This document shows, in pieces, positions 46,789-55,812 of a stretch of DNA of 64,000 nt. The stretch's first letter is position 1. Each line of letters opens with the position of its first letter. The position numbers and the translations under genes were made by a program. Below the pieces are notes generated by a model. It ran no database searches, had not been told where the DNA came from, and worked only from the letters and a program-made list of their open reading frames with translations. Origin of the DNA: Hanstruepera ponticola. Its GTDB lineage: Bacteria; Bacteroidota; Bacteroidia; Flavobacteriales; Flavobacteriaceae. The stretch is from positions 372,001-436,000 of the forward strand of contig NZ_JABANC010000001.1 of NCBI RefSeq assembly GCF_012931685.1, given 5' to 3'.

Positions 46789-48702
46789 ATGAAAAAAACT
46801 ACATTGCTTAAATTACTATTCATATTTTTCTGTATGCCTAGTTTTTTAATTGCTCAACAAAAAACCTCTCAAGAATCCACAAAATGCTTCACTGACCAAT
46901 ATAATGCAGCATTGCTTGAGAATTACCCAAATATGATGGGTAGTGAAACTTTTAAACAAAGATTAGATTCAAAAATTCAAGAATTAAGTAATTCACCTCA
47001 AAGAAGAGTTGTGATTGAGATTCCATTAGTTGTCCATGTACTTCACAACGGTGAACCTCTTGGTACAGGAGCTAATATTTCAGATGCCCAAGTTATTTCA
47101 CAAGTAACGGTTATGAATGAAGACTTTCGAATGATGATGGGAACACCAGGTGAAAGTACTGCTGGTGGAGTAGATGTTGAAGTTGAATTTGTTATGGCAC
47201 AGCGTACACCCGATGGTTGCCCAACTAATGGTATTAACCGTGTTAATATTTGTCAAGATGGCACAAATAGCGATGATGTTAATTTTTGGAAAACACAGAC
47301 ATTTTGGGATGCTAGCAAGTATATGAACATGTGGTCTTCTAAATATGTTGGCGATTTAGGTGGTATTTTAGGTTTTGCTCAATTCCCTGGAGGCCCAGCC
47401 AATACAGATGGCGTAAGTGCAGGCCATACTTTTTTCGGAAGTTCAGACTATGACGACGGAAGCTTTCAATTAAGCCCACCATATGATAAAGGTCGCACCA
47501 TGACTCATGAAGTTGGTCATTATCTAGGTTTATTACACACTTTCCAAGGTGGATGTAACGGTGGAGACCAAGTAGCTGATACACCTGCTGTAGATTCTCC
47601 AAATTTTGGATGCCCAACTGGTCATGTTTCTTGTAGCACCATTGACATGATTGAAAATTATATGGATTATACTGATGATGCTTGTATGAATACATTTACA
47701 CAAGGTCAAAAAGATAGAGTTCAGGGCGTACTGGCAACATTTGCTAATCGTTCTACATTGGCAACTTCTGACGGTGCTGATCCATTACCTCCAGTTGCTA
47801 ATGACGCTCAAGTAAGTATTGAATGTTTATCTAATGTTCCCTGCACAGCTGACATAAATGCTAATATAAAAATTGAAAACTGGGGTACGGCTACTTTAAC
47901 ATCAGCTACTATAAGCTATGATGTTGATGGTAATAACGCTATGAATTACAATTGGTCTGGTTCATTAGGTTACGGTGAATACGATGTCGTTTCACTACCT
48001 ACAATTACTGCAAGTGGCGGAAATCAAACGCTTAATGTATCAGTTACAAATAGTAATGGTGGTGCTGATGGTAGAGCCTGTAATAATGTTGACTCTAAAG
48101 ATTTCTCTTCATCTGCATCATATGGCACTGCTGAAATAAGATTTAATTTGATTCCAGATGATTATGGTTCTGAAACTACGTGGGAATTTAAAGATGAAAG
48201 TAATAATGTATTATATTCAGGTGGCCCTTACACTGACGACGACTCAACTCCGGTTAATGAGGTTTTCACCTTGAGTAATACTGGCTGCTATACATTTACG
48301 ATTAATGATGATTTTGGAGATGGTATTTGTTGTGAATGGGGCATTGGATCCTATGAATTAAGGACAGATGATGACACTGTTATTTATAGTGGTGGCGAAT
48401 TTACCTCTTCAGAAGATGTTTCAATAAACGTGGCGTCTTTAAGTGTTGATGAGTTTTCATTGGTCAATACTATAAGTATTTACCCTAACCCAACTAGAAA
48501 CGTGTTGAACATATCTGTTAGTAATAATGATTTACCAGACTCCTACAGCATTTATAACATGTTGGGACAAACAGTTACGTCAAAACAAATATCATCAAAT
48601 GCTGATTTAAGCATTAATTCTTCTGAATTAAGCAACGGCATGTATTTTGTTAAAATAATTAAAAGCGATTCAGAAATTACCTTACCTTTTATTAAGGAGT
48701 AG
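46789..48702 (+). CDS. Secreted M43 (pappalysin/cytophagalysin-type) metallopeptidase with T9SS sorting domain
   Basis: A 637-residue exported protease: signal peptide (FLIAQQ), propeptide, metzincin catalytic domain with MTHEVGHYLGLLHTF near residue 240 and Met-turn region ENYMDYTDDACMNTFT near 290, then a CARDB-like adhesion domain (about 340-440), a beta-sandwich with cysteines (DDFGDGICCEWGIGSYELR), and a type A T9SS domain (SIYPNPTRNVLNISVS). It is divergent from the PKD protease gene with 208 bp between, so they could share control. Confidence 0.93.
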   Translation: MKKTTLLKLLFIFFCMPSFLIAQQKTSQESTKCFTDQYNAALLENYPNMMGSETFKQRLDSKIQELSNSPQRRVVIEIPLVVHVLHNGEPLGTGANISDAQVISQVTVMNEDFRMMMGTPGESTAGGVDVEVEFVMAQRTPDGCPTNGINRVNICQDGTNSDDVNFWKTQTFWDASKYMNMWSSKYVGDLGGILGFAQFPGGPANTDGVSAGHTFFGSSDYDDGSFQLSPPYDKGRTMTHEVGHYLGLLHTFQGGCNGGDQVADTPAVDSPNFGCPTGHVSCSTIDMIENYMDYTDDACMNTFTQGQKDRVQGVLATFANRSTLATSDGADPLPPVANDAQVSIECLSNVPCTADINANIKIENWGTATLTSATISYDVDGNNAMNYNWSGSLGYGEYDVVSLPTITASGGNQTLNVSVTNSNGGADGRACNNVDSKDFSSSASYGTAEIRFNLIPDDYGSETTWEFKDESNNVLYSGGPYTDDDSTPVNEVFTLSNTGCYTFTINDDFGDGICCEWGIGSYELRTDDDTVIYSGGEFTSSEDVSINVASLSVDEFSLVNTISIYPNPTRNVLNISVSNNDLPDSYSIYNMLGQTVTSKQISSNADLSINSSELSNGMYFVKIIKSDSEITLPFIKE

Positions 48703-48723
48703 TATAACTGAATTTCTAAATAA

Positions 48724-48765
48724 AAAAAGAGGATTGAACAAATGTATCAATCCTCTTTTTTATTT
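48724..48765 (+). terminator. Intrinsic terminator of the M43 protease gene, overlapping the ribF promoter
   Basis: 14-bp stem AAAAAGAGGATTGA / TCAATCCTCTTTTT with a 9-base loop. Its T tract runs into TATTTTTG (48761-48768), the probable ribF -7 element. Confidence 0.85.
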
Positions 48766-48768
48766 TTG
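48761..48768 (+). promoter_or_regulatory. -7 element of ribF within terminator tail
   Basis: TATTTTTG, 17 bp before the ribF TTG start codon; perfect consensus match. Confidence 0.5.
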
Positions 48769-48785
48769 TATAAATACGTTTCACT

Positions 48786-49721
48786 TTGAAAATTAATCAT
48801 TCCCTAAAAAATTCTTTCAAAACCAAAACTGTTGTTACCATTGGCACCTTTGATGGTGTACATGTTGGACATAAGAAAATAGTAAAAAGGCTCATAGAAA
48901 CAGCTAAAAACAATGATTTAGAATCTGTTATTCTTACTTTTTTTCCGCATCCAAGAATGGTTTTGCAAAAAGATGCGAATATAAAATTGTTAAATACACT
49001 GAAGGAAAAACAAGCAATATTAGAAAATTTGGGGCTGGATCATTTTATAGTTGAAAAATTTACACCTGAGTTTTCAAGATTAACGGCAGAAGAATTTGTA
49101 AAACAATTACTAGTAGAACAATTAAACACTCAAAAAGTCATTATTGGATATGACCACCATTTTGGTAGAAACCGTTCAGCAAATATTGATGATTTAAGAA
49201 ACTTTGGGAAAAATTATCATTTTGATGTTGAGGAAATTTCTGCTCAAGATGTAAACGACGTTTCTGTTAGTTCAACTAAAATTCGAAAGGCATTGATAAA
49301 TGGTGACATAAAAACAGCAAATTTATTTTTGGGTTATCCTTATATGCTCACAGGAAAAGTGATTGAAGGCAAAGGGCTTGGTAAGCAAATAACATTCCCT
49401 ACCGCGAATTTAAAAATAGAAGAAGACTACAAACTTATTCCAAAACAAGGTGTTTACGTTGTAAAAGGTTACTACAAAAATGAGGTTTTGTATGGTATGA
49501 TGAATATTGGGACAAATCCTACCATTGAAAAAAACAACGCACAATCTATTGAAATACATTTTTTCAACTTTAATAAGTCCATTTACAATGAAGAAATTCA
49601 AGTAGATTTATTACACAGAATACGTGATGAGCGAAAATTTGATTCCATAGATCAATTAAAAAATCAGTTAATCATCGACAAAAAGACAGCCGAAAGCTAC
49701 CTTAAATCCAATGAACATTAA
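48786..49721 (+). CDS. ribF: Bifunctional riboflavin kinase / FAD synthetase
   Basis: A 311-residue enzyme making FMN from riboflavin, then FAD. N-terminal nucleotidyltransferase with VVTIGTFDGVHVGHKKI, FFPHPR, GYDHHFGRNR and SSTKIRKAL; C-terminal flavokinase with GKGLGKQITFPTANLKIE. The start must be TTG at 48786: an in-frame TAA lies four codons upstream and no ATG precedes the core. It overlaps the HTTM gene by 11 bp. Confidence 0.94.
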   Translation: MKINHSLKNSFKTKTVVTIGTFDGVHVGHKKIVKRLIETAKNNDLESVILTFFPHPRMVLQKDANIKLLNTLKEKQAILENLGLDHFIVEKFTPEFSRLTAEEFVKQLLVEQLNTQKVIIGYDHHFGRNRSANIDDLRNFGKNYHFDVEEISAQDVNDVSVSSTKIRKALINGDIKTANLFLGYPYMLTGKVIEGKGLGKQITFPTANLKIEEDYKLIPKQGVYVVKGYYKNEVLYGMMNIGTNPTIEKNNAQSIEIHFFNFNKSIYNEEIQVDLLHRIRDERKFDSIDQLKNQLIIDKKTAESYLKSNEH

Positions 49722-51030
49722 CAGTTTTCTTTTCAAACAAATTGATAATAGTCCTCTAATTGTTTTTAGAATAATTTTTGGTCTTTTATGCTTTTTGGAA
49801 TCTGTTGGTGCCATTTTTACTGGTTGGGTAAAACGAACCTTAATAGACCCTGAATTTACGTTTACATTTATAGGTTTTGAATGGTTACAACCATTACCTG
49901 GTTATGGTATGTATGCATACTATATATTGATGGGAATTTTTGGACTCTTTATAATGTTGGGGTATAAGTACCGTTTTAGCACAATTATGTTTACCATCAT
50001 GTGGCTCATAACCTATTTGATGCAAAAATCTTCTTACAACAACCATTATTATCTACTTATACTTTTAAGTGCTATAATGGCGATTTTACCTGCACATAAA
50101 TATGCTTCGATTGACGTAAAAAACAACCCTAATTTAAAAATGATTTCCATGCCCAATTGGTGCAGAGTGATTATTATTTTACAAATGTTTATTGTTTATA
50201 CCTACGGATCTGTTGCCAAGATTTATCCTGACTGGTTGGATTTAACTGTTATGGAGATATTGATGAAAGGCAAACAACATTATTACATTGTAGGCGATCT
50301 ATTACAGCAACATTGGGTTCATTATTTTTTGGCATATGGTGGTATATTGTATGATGGCTTAATTATTCCATTACTGTTATACAAACCAACTCGAAAAGCT
50401 GCCTTTTTTGCTTCAATTTTTTTCCATTTATTTAATTCCATCGTTTTTCAAGTCGGTATTTTTCCCTACCTATCGTTAGCATTTACGTTGTTCTTTTTTG
50501 ATTCAAAAACTATCAATAGACTTTTTTTAAAGAGAAAGCCTTATTACGAAGGCTCCGAAATAAGCATTCCAAGCAACAGAAACATTCTATTAAGTGTGTT
50601 TTCAGTTTATTTTGTTATTCAAATTTTTCTTCCCCTTCGTCATCATGTTATAGAAGATAATGTTTTGTGGACTGAAGAAGCGCATCGTATGTCATGGCGC
50701 ATGATGTTACGATCAAAATATGGTTACGCAACCTATTATGTTGTAGATAACAAAACTAATAAAACCACAACAGTTAATTTAAATGATTATCTGACTAAAA
50801 AACAACAACGTCCAGCTAGTACCAAACCAGATTTTATTTGGCAATTTTCTCAACGTTTAAAAAAAGAATATGCGTCAAAAGGACAAGATATTTCGGTATT
50901 TGTTGACTGCAAAATAAGCGTTAATGGACGTCCATTTTCACCATTAATTGATAAGGAAGTAGATTTAGCTGCGATAGATTGGGACACTTTCAAACACAGC
51001 TCTTGGATTTTACCCTCAAAACTAGATTAA
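49711..51030 (+). CDS. HTTM (vitamin K-dependent carboxylase-like) membrane protein
   Basis: A 439-residue protein with several membrane helices and the HTTM landmarks of gamma-carboxylase-like proteins: FRIIFGLLCFLES at the N-terminus, SYNNHYYLLILLS with the conserved His in the middle, and RKAAFFASIFFHLFNSIVFQVG-type helix later; a soluble C-terminal domain follows from about residue 310. Bacterial members lack a proven substrate. Coupled to ribF by an 11-bp overlap. Confidence 0.87.
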   Translation: MNINSFLFKQIDNSPLIVFRIIFGLLCFLESVGAIFTGWVKRTLIDPEFTFTFIGFEWLQPLPGYGMYAYYILMGIFGLFIMLGYKYRFSTIMFTIMWLITYLMQKSSYNNHYYLLILLSAIMAILPAHKYASIDVKNNPNLKMISMPNWCRVIIILQMFIVYTYGSVAKIYPDWLDLTVMEILMKGKQHYYIVGDLLQQHWVHYFLAYGGILYDGLIIPLLLYKPTRKAAFFASIFFHLFNSIVFQVGIFPYLSLAFTLFFFDSKTINRLFLKRKPYYEGSEISIPSNRNILLSVFSVYFVIQIFLPLRHHVIEDNVLWTEEAHRMSWRMMLRSKYGYATYYVVDNKTNKTTTVNLNDYLTKKQQRPASTKPDFIWQFSQRLKKEYASKGQDISVFVDCKISVNGRPFSPLIDKEVDLAAIDWDTFKHSSWILPSKLD

Positions 51031-51047
51031 ATCTCTAGGCAATTCCT

Positions 51048-51055
51048 TAAATTTG
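51048..51055 (+). promoter_or_regulatory. -7 element of serS
   Basis: TAAATTTG, 20 bp before the serS ATG. Confidence 0.5.
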
Positions 51056-51075
51056 TGCCTTAATTTTTTAAGTAT

Positions 51076-52347
51076 ATGTTACAAGTATCTTTTATTAGAG
51101 AGCACAGGGATTTGGTTGTTGAGCGTTTAGCTAAAAGAAATTTGGATGCTACGCAAATGGTTGACGAAGCAATTCAATTAGATGAAGAACGGAGAGCTAT
51201 CCAAACAGAATTAGACAATACCCTTGCTGAATCAAATAGCCTTTCCAAAGAGATAGGAATGCTTTTTAAGAGTGGTGACGTTGATAAAGCCAATGCTCTA
51301 AAAACTAAAACTACCGATTTAAAAGAGTCTTCTAAAAGTTTATCTGAACAATTAGCTACAACCTCCAATGCCCTAAATGAGCTTCTATATAAGATTCCTA
51401 ATATCCCACATGAGTCTGTTCCTAATGGAACTTCAGACGAAGACAATGAAGAAATTTTTAAAGAAGGAGCTATCCCAAAACTGCATGATAACGCATTACC
51501 TCATTGGGAATTGGCAAAAAAATACGATATCATTGATTTTGAATTGGGAAACAAAATAGCTGGTGCAGGATTCCCCGTTTATAAAAATAAAGGCGCGCGT
51601 TTACAACGTGCTTTAATAGCTTACTTTTTAGACAAAAACACCGAAGCAGGCTATACTGAATATCAATTACCTCATTTGGTAAACGAAGCATCTGGTTTTG
51701 GTACTGGTCAATTACCTGATAAAGAAGGCCAAATGTATCATGTAACTGAAGATAATTTATATTTAATTCCAACCGCAGAAGTACCAGGTACAAATATCTT
51801 TAGAGATGTCATTTTAGATCAAAGCGAATTACCAGTTACTATTACTGGCTATACACCATGTTTTCGTCGTGAAGCTGGTAGCTATGGCGCACATGTTCGT
51901 GGTTTAAACCGTTTACACCAATTCGATAAAGTTGAAATAATAAGAGTTGAGCATCCAGATAATTCTTATAATGCTTTTAATGGTATGATTGAGCATGTAA
52001 AAACCATTCTAAACGAGCTTAAATTACCATATAGAATCTTAAAGCTTTGCGGTGGTGATGTAACATTTGCTTCTGCGTTAACTTACGACTTTGAGGTGTT
52101 TTCTACAGCTCAAGATCGTTGGTTAGAAATATCATCTGTTTCAAATTTTGAAACGTTTCAAGCGAATAGATTAAAGTTACGTTTCAAAAATAATGAAGGG
52201 AAAAAAGAATTGGCTCATACTCTCAATGGAAGTTCTTTAGCATTACCAAGAGTATTGGCTGGAATTTTGGAAAATTACCAAACCGAAAAAGGCATTAAAA
52301 TACCAGATGTATTAATTCCTTACACTGGATTTTCAATTATTGATTAA
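51076..52347 (+). CDS. serS: Seryl-tRNA synthetase
   Basis: A 423-residue class II synthetase charging tRNA-Ser. Residues about 30-105 form the long antiparallel coiled coil that contacts the tRNA variable arm. Class II motif 2 appears in TPCFRREAGSYGAHVRGLNR and motif 3 near NGSSLALPRVLAGILENYQ. Normal length, stands alone between promoter and terminator. Confidence 0.97.
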   Translation: MLQVSFIREHRDLVVERLAKRNLDATQMVDEAIQLDEERRAIQTELDNTLAESNSLSKEIGMLFKSGDVDKANALKTKTTDLKESSKSLSEQLATTSNALNELLYKIPNIPHESVPNGTSDEDNEEIFKEGAIPKLHDNALPHWELAKKYDIIDFELGNKIAGAGFPVYKNKGARLQRALIAYFLDKNTEAGYTEYQLPHLVNEASGFGTGQLPDKEGQMYHVTEDNLYLIPTAEVPGTNIFRDVILDQSELPVTITGYTPCFRREAGSYGAHVRGLNRLHQFDKVEIIRVEHPDNSYNAFNGMIEHVKTILNELKLPYRILKLCGGDVTFASALTYDFEVFSTAQDRWLEISSVSNFETFQANRLKLRFKNNEGKKELAHTLNGSSLALPRVLAGILENYQTEKGIKIPDVLIPYTGFSIID

Positions 52348-52388
52348 TTTGTAGTCTTTTTCTGTCTATTTTAGCAGTTTAAGAACAT

Positions 52389-52438
52389 AAAAATCGTTAA
52401 AAAGCAAAAATCACATGCTGTTTAACGATTTTTTTTTG
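52389..52438 (+). terminator. Intrinsic terminator of serS
   Basis: 13-bp stem AAAAATCGTTAAA / TTTAACGATTTTT with a 19-base loop that holds a small inner AGCA/TGCT pairing; long T run. Confidence 0.8.
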
Positions 52439-52494
52439 TTTTTCAAAAAATAATTTCGATGTTTACAGTCCCAAAACTAAAAAACCTACTTATC

Positions 52495-52623
52495 ATGAAA
52501 AATCTTAAACGCATTTTTCTACTATTGGCTTTAGCATTCATAGCGAGTAAAGTTTTATTTTCAGATATTGATATATCTCAAGAAAACAACTCAATAGTTA
52601 TCGCTACCATAGCTTCTAAATAA
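52495..52623 (+). CDS. Putative secreted 42-residue peptide
   Basis: A 43-codon frame from ATG 52495: MKNLKRIFLLLALAFIASKV then about 20 polar residues ending IVIATIASK. The N-terminus has a good signal-peptide shape (basic, then hydrophobic). It is the only gene-like frame in the 452-bp gap between serS and the TPR gene, and has terminators on both sides. No family recognised; it could still be chance. Confidence 0.42.
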   Translation: MKNLKRIFLLLALAFIASKVLFSDIDISQENNSIVIATIASK

Positions 52624-52710
52624 CATCACGATATAAAAATTGCCCCAATCGAGTAATTGAATCATGTTACAAACTAACAATGATTAATAGCACATTTATT
52701 TTGGTTGGTA

Positions 52711-52742
52711 AATGCCTGAAAAACCTTCAGGCATTTTTTTTA
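52711..52742 (+). terminator. Intrinsic terminator after the 42-residue peptide frame
   Basis: Perfect 10-bp stem AATGCCTGAA / TTCAGGCATT, 4-base loop, then a run of T. It has no larger gene upstream since serS already has a terminator, which supports a separate short transcript from 52440-52710. Confidence 0.9.
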
Positions 52743-52799
52743 TAAAAACATTCACAATAACTAGAGTTCACTTTTGTTATATTTACAAAAAGTACGTGT

Positions 52800-54569
52800 A
52801 TGAGATTGCTGTTTATAATAAGTTTCTTTATAACTACTAGCCTGTTTTCACAAGAAGATTTGCTAGCTAAAGAATATTTTAAAAACGGTGAGTTTGAAAA
52901 AGCATTGGCAACGTATCAAGCCTTATACAATAAAACTCCAAACAACAACACTTATTTTATTGCTCTTATTAAATCACACCAACAGCTTGAACAGTATGAT
53001 GAGGCAGAAAGTTTGTTACAGAAACAAATTTCAAGAATTACCTATCCTGCTTTATATGTTGAATTAGGGTATAATTTTCAATTAAAAAATAATTTAGAAC
53101 AAGCAAATGTCAATTATGACAAAGCCATTTCATTTGTAGATACTAACCCAAATTACGCTTTCTCTGTTGGCAAATATTTTGAAGACCGTTCACTATTAGA
53201 ACGTGCGGTCACTACCTACGAAAAAGCTATGGAACTCAAGGCTGATTTAAATTTCAATTCACAACTAGCCAGAATTTACGGTGAACAAGGTAATATTGAA
53301 AAAATGTTTGAAAGCTACTTAAATTTCATGGAGTTTAATGACACCTATGTTAATAGAATCAAACAAGCTTTTAATCAATTTATATCGGAGGATAGTGAAA
53401 ATGAGAACAATCTCATTCTGAAAAAAATATTACTCAAAAAAATTCAACAAAAACCAGACCTGCTATGGAATGAGTTGTTAAGCTGGCTTTTTATACAACA
53501 AAAGGACTATAAAAAAGCTTTCACACAAGAAAAGGCTATTTTCAACAGAAAGCCTGAAAGTTTAGACCGAATAAATGAACTCGCCTTTATTGCTGAAAAT
53601 GATCAGGAATATGAGATTGCAAAAACAATTTTTACTTATATCACTGAAACAGCACAAGACCCAGAAATCCAAATTGAAGCTTATAATAATTTACTTCAGA
53701 TTGAAGTTGAAACCAATGAGGATACCAATACCATTGATAAAAGTTACCAAGAACTTTTTGAAACCTATGGAAGATCTTTAAGAACATTGTCTCTACAAAT
53801 TTCATACGCTCATTTTTTGGCATTCTACAAACATGAGACTGCAAATGCATCTAAATTACTAAAGAAATGTTTGGATTTACCTTTAACAGACTTACAAGAA
53901 GGTAAAGTAAAACTAGAACTTGCAGACATATTGGTTTTTGAAGAAAAATTTAATGAAGCATTAATTTATTACTCTCAAATTCAACGAAATTTAAAGAACA
54001 GTACCATTTCACAAGAAGCGCGATTTAAGGTGGCGCGAACTAGTTATTTTAAAGGTGATTTTAATTGGGCTGAATCACAACTTAAAGTTTTAAAATCATC
54101 AACTTCTCAATTAATAGCCAACGACGCACTAGACCTTATGCTTTTAATTACTGATAACAAGTTTGAAGATTCAACCCAGACAGCTTTAAAGCTTTATGCC
54201 AAAGCCGATTTGTTAGCTTTTCAAAACAGAACTGATGAAGCCATTACTATTCTAGACAAAGTTTTAATAGAACATAAAGGAAAAACCATTGAAGATCAAG
54301 CATTGTACAAGCAGGCGAAACTTTTTGAAGAGAAAAAAGAATTTGAAAAGGCTGAAGCCAATTATTTAAATATCATTACTAATTACAAAGAAGATCTTTT
54401 GGCTGATGATGCGTACTTTGCCTTGGCAGAACTTTACGAAAAACAACTACAGCAGCCTGAAAAAGCCAAAGAATATTATGAACAAGTTCTGTTTAATTAT
54501 GAGGACAGTATTTACTTTGTTGAAGCACGAAAAAAATACCGTATGCTTCGTGGCGATGCTATAAATTAA
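52800..54569 (+). CDS. Secreted/periplasmic tetratricopeptide repeat protein
   Basis: A 589-residue protein with signal peptide (TTSLFSQ) and TPR motifs through the chain (EYFKNGEFEKALATYQALY, AVTTYEKAMELKADLNFNSQ, ending DAYFALAELYEKQLQQPEKA). The C-terminal repeats resemble YfgC/BamD-like and 'tol-pal' TPR proteins. It probably scaffolds envelope proteins; no partner can be named. Conserved position before DUF4286 and rsmA is likely in Flavobacteria but not tested. Confidence 0.85.
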   Translation: MRLLFIISFFITTSLFSQEDLLAKEYFKNGEFEKALATYQALYNKTPNNNTYFIALIKSHQQLEQYDEAESLLQKQISRITYPALYVELGYNFQLKNNLEQANVNYDKAISFVDTNPNYAFSVGKYFEDRSLLERAVTTYEKAMELKADLNFNSQLARIYGEQGNIEKMFESYLNFMEFNDTYVNRIKQAFNQFISEDSENENNLILKKILLKKIQQKPDLLWNELLSWLFIQQKDYKKAFTQEKAIFNRKPESLDRINELAFIAENDQEYEIAKTIFTYITETAQDPEIQIEAYNNLLQIEVETNEDTNTIDKSYQELFETYGRSLRTLSLQISYAHFLAFYKHETANASKLLKKCLDLPLTDLQEGKVKLELADILVFEEKFNEALIYYSQIQRNLKNSTISQEARFKVARTSYFKGDFNWAESQLKVLKSSTSQLIANDALDLMLLITDNKFEDSTQTALKLYAKADLLAFQNRTDEAITILDKVLIEHKGKTIEDQALYKQAKLFEEKKEFEKAEANYLNIITNYKEDLLADDAYFALAELYEKQLQQPEKAKEYYEQVLFNYEDSIYFVEARKKYRMLRGDAIN

Positions 54570-54704
54570 TAAAAAGATCATACTTTTCAATGCATCACAT
54601 ATTCGCTTAAATTAAATTCTTGTTATAAAAAAGAGATAAAATACTTTGATTATGGCATATAACTCTTGTACTTTGTCTTGTTATTATTTCCAAAAAATGA
54701 GATT

Positions 54705-55034
54705 ATGATTATTTATAACGTTACCATAAATATTGATGATAGTGTTCACAACGAATGGTTAGAATGGATGAAATCTGAACATATACCGCAAGTACTTGCT
54801 ACGGGTAAATTTAAAGAAGCGCGATTAACAAAGGTTTTAGTTGAAGAAGAACAAGGCGGTGTAACTTATTCTATTCAATTTAGAGCTTTGTCACGCCAAG
54901 CACTAGACGATTATTATAATAATGATGCAGAAGCTTTAAGAAATGAAAGCTCAAAAAAGTTTGCTGATAAAATGTTAGCCTTTAGAACTGAATTGGAAAT
55001 AATTGACGAATACACCGTAAATTTTAAGGAATAA
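54705..55034 (+). CDS. DUF4286 family protein
   Basis: A 109-residue protein starting [18 protein letters not shown], as DUF4286 proteins do; the frame is open 13 codons upstream, but that part is not conserved-looking. Small alpha/beta protein of ferredoxin-like size, function unknown. Its stop is 2 bp before rsmA, so the two are in one operon. Confidence 0.85.
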   Translation: MIIYNVTINIDDSVHNEWLEWMKSEHIPQVLATGKFKEARLTKVLVEEEQGGVTYSIQFRALSRQALDDYYNNDAEALRNESSKKFADKMLAFRTELEIIDEYTVNFKE

Positions 55035-55036
55035 AC

Positions 55037-55807
55037 ATGTCAGTAAAAGCAAAAAAACATTTAGGTCAGCACTTTTTAAAAGACGAAAATATTGCTCGCA
55101 AAATAGCAGATACTTTGTCTTATAAAAATTACAATCACGTATTGGAGATTGGCCCAGGAATGGGTGTGCTCACCAAATATTTGCTTGAAAAAGACATTAC
55201 AACTCACGTTATTGAAATCGATACTGAATCAGTTGATTATTTAAAGGCTAACTATCTTAATCTTGCTGATAGGATCATTGAACAAGACTTTTTAAAATAT
55301 AATTTAAAAGATATATTTAACGATGAACCTTTTGCAATCATCGGAAATTTCCCTTACAACATTTCGTCGCAAATTGTATTTAAACTATTAGAAATACGTC
55401 AGCAAGTTCCCGAGTTTTCAGGTATGTTTCAAAAGGAAGTTGCTATGCGTATATGCTCAAAAGAGGGCAGTAAAGCTTATGGTATTCTATCTGTTTTAAC
55501 TCAAGCTTTTTACAATGCCAACTATCTATTTACAGTTCCTCCTTCAGTGTTTAATCCACCTCCAAAAGTAGATTCTGGTGTGTTGCTGCTCAAACGTAAA
55601 GACAACTACACATTACCTTGTGACGAAAAACTATTCTTCAAAGTTGTAAAAACCGGTTTTCAGCAGCGACGCAAGACGCTTCGCAATAGTTTAAAAACAC
55701 TCAATTTATCTGATAATTTAAAAGCAAATGTTATATTTGACAAAAGACCAGAACAATTAAGTGTTTTAGAGTTTATAGAGCTCACATTGCTTATTGAAAA
55801 CGATTAA
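55037..55807 (+). CDS. rsmA: 16S rRNA dimethyladenosine transferase
   Basis: A 256-residue SAM-dependent methyltransferase (KsgA) that dimethylates A1518 and A1519 of 16S rRNA. Landmarks: [18 protein letters not shown] at the N-terminus, SAM loop [15 protein letters not shown], catalytic [16 protein letters not shown], and [15 protein letters not shown]. Normal length. The mgtE gene follows after 5 bp. Confidence 0.97.
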   Translation: MSVKAKKHLGQHFLKDENIARKIADTLSYKNYNHVLEIGPGMGVLTKYLLEKDITTHVIEIDTESVDYLKANYLNLADRIIEQDFLKYNLKDIFNDEPFAIIGNFPYNISSQIVFKLLEIRQQVPEFSGMFQKEVAMRICSKEGSKAYGILSVLTQAFYNANYLFTVPPSVFNPPPKVDSGVLLLKRKDNYTLPCDEKLFFKVVKTGFQQRRKTLRNSLKTLNLSDNLKANVIFDKRPEQLSVLEFIELTLLIEND

Positions 55808-55812
55808 ATCCT

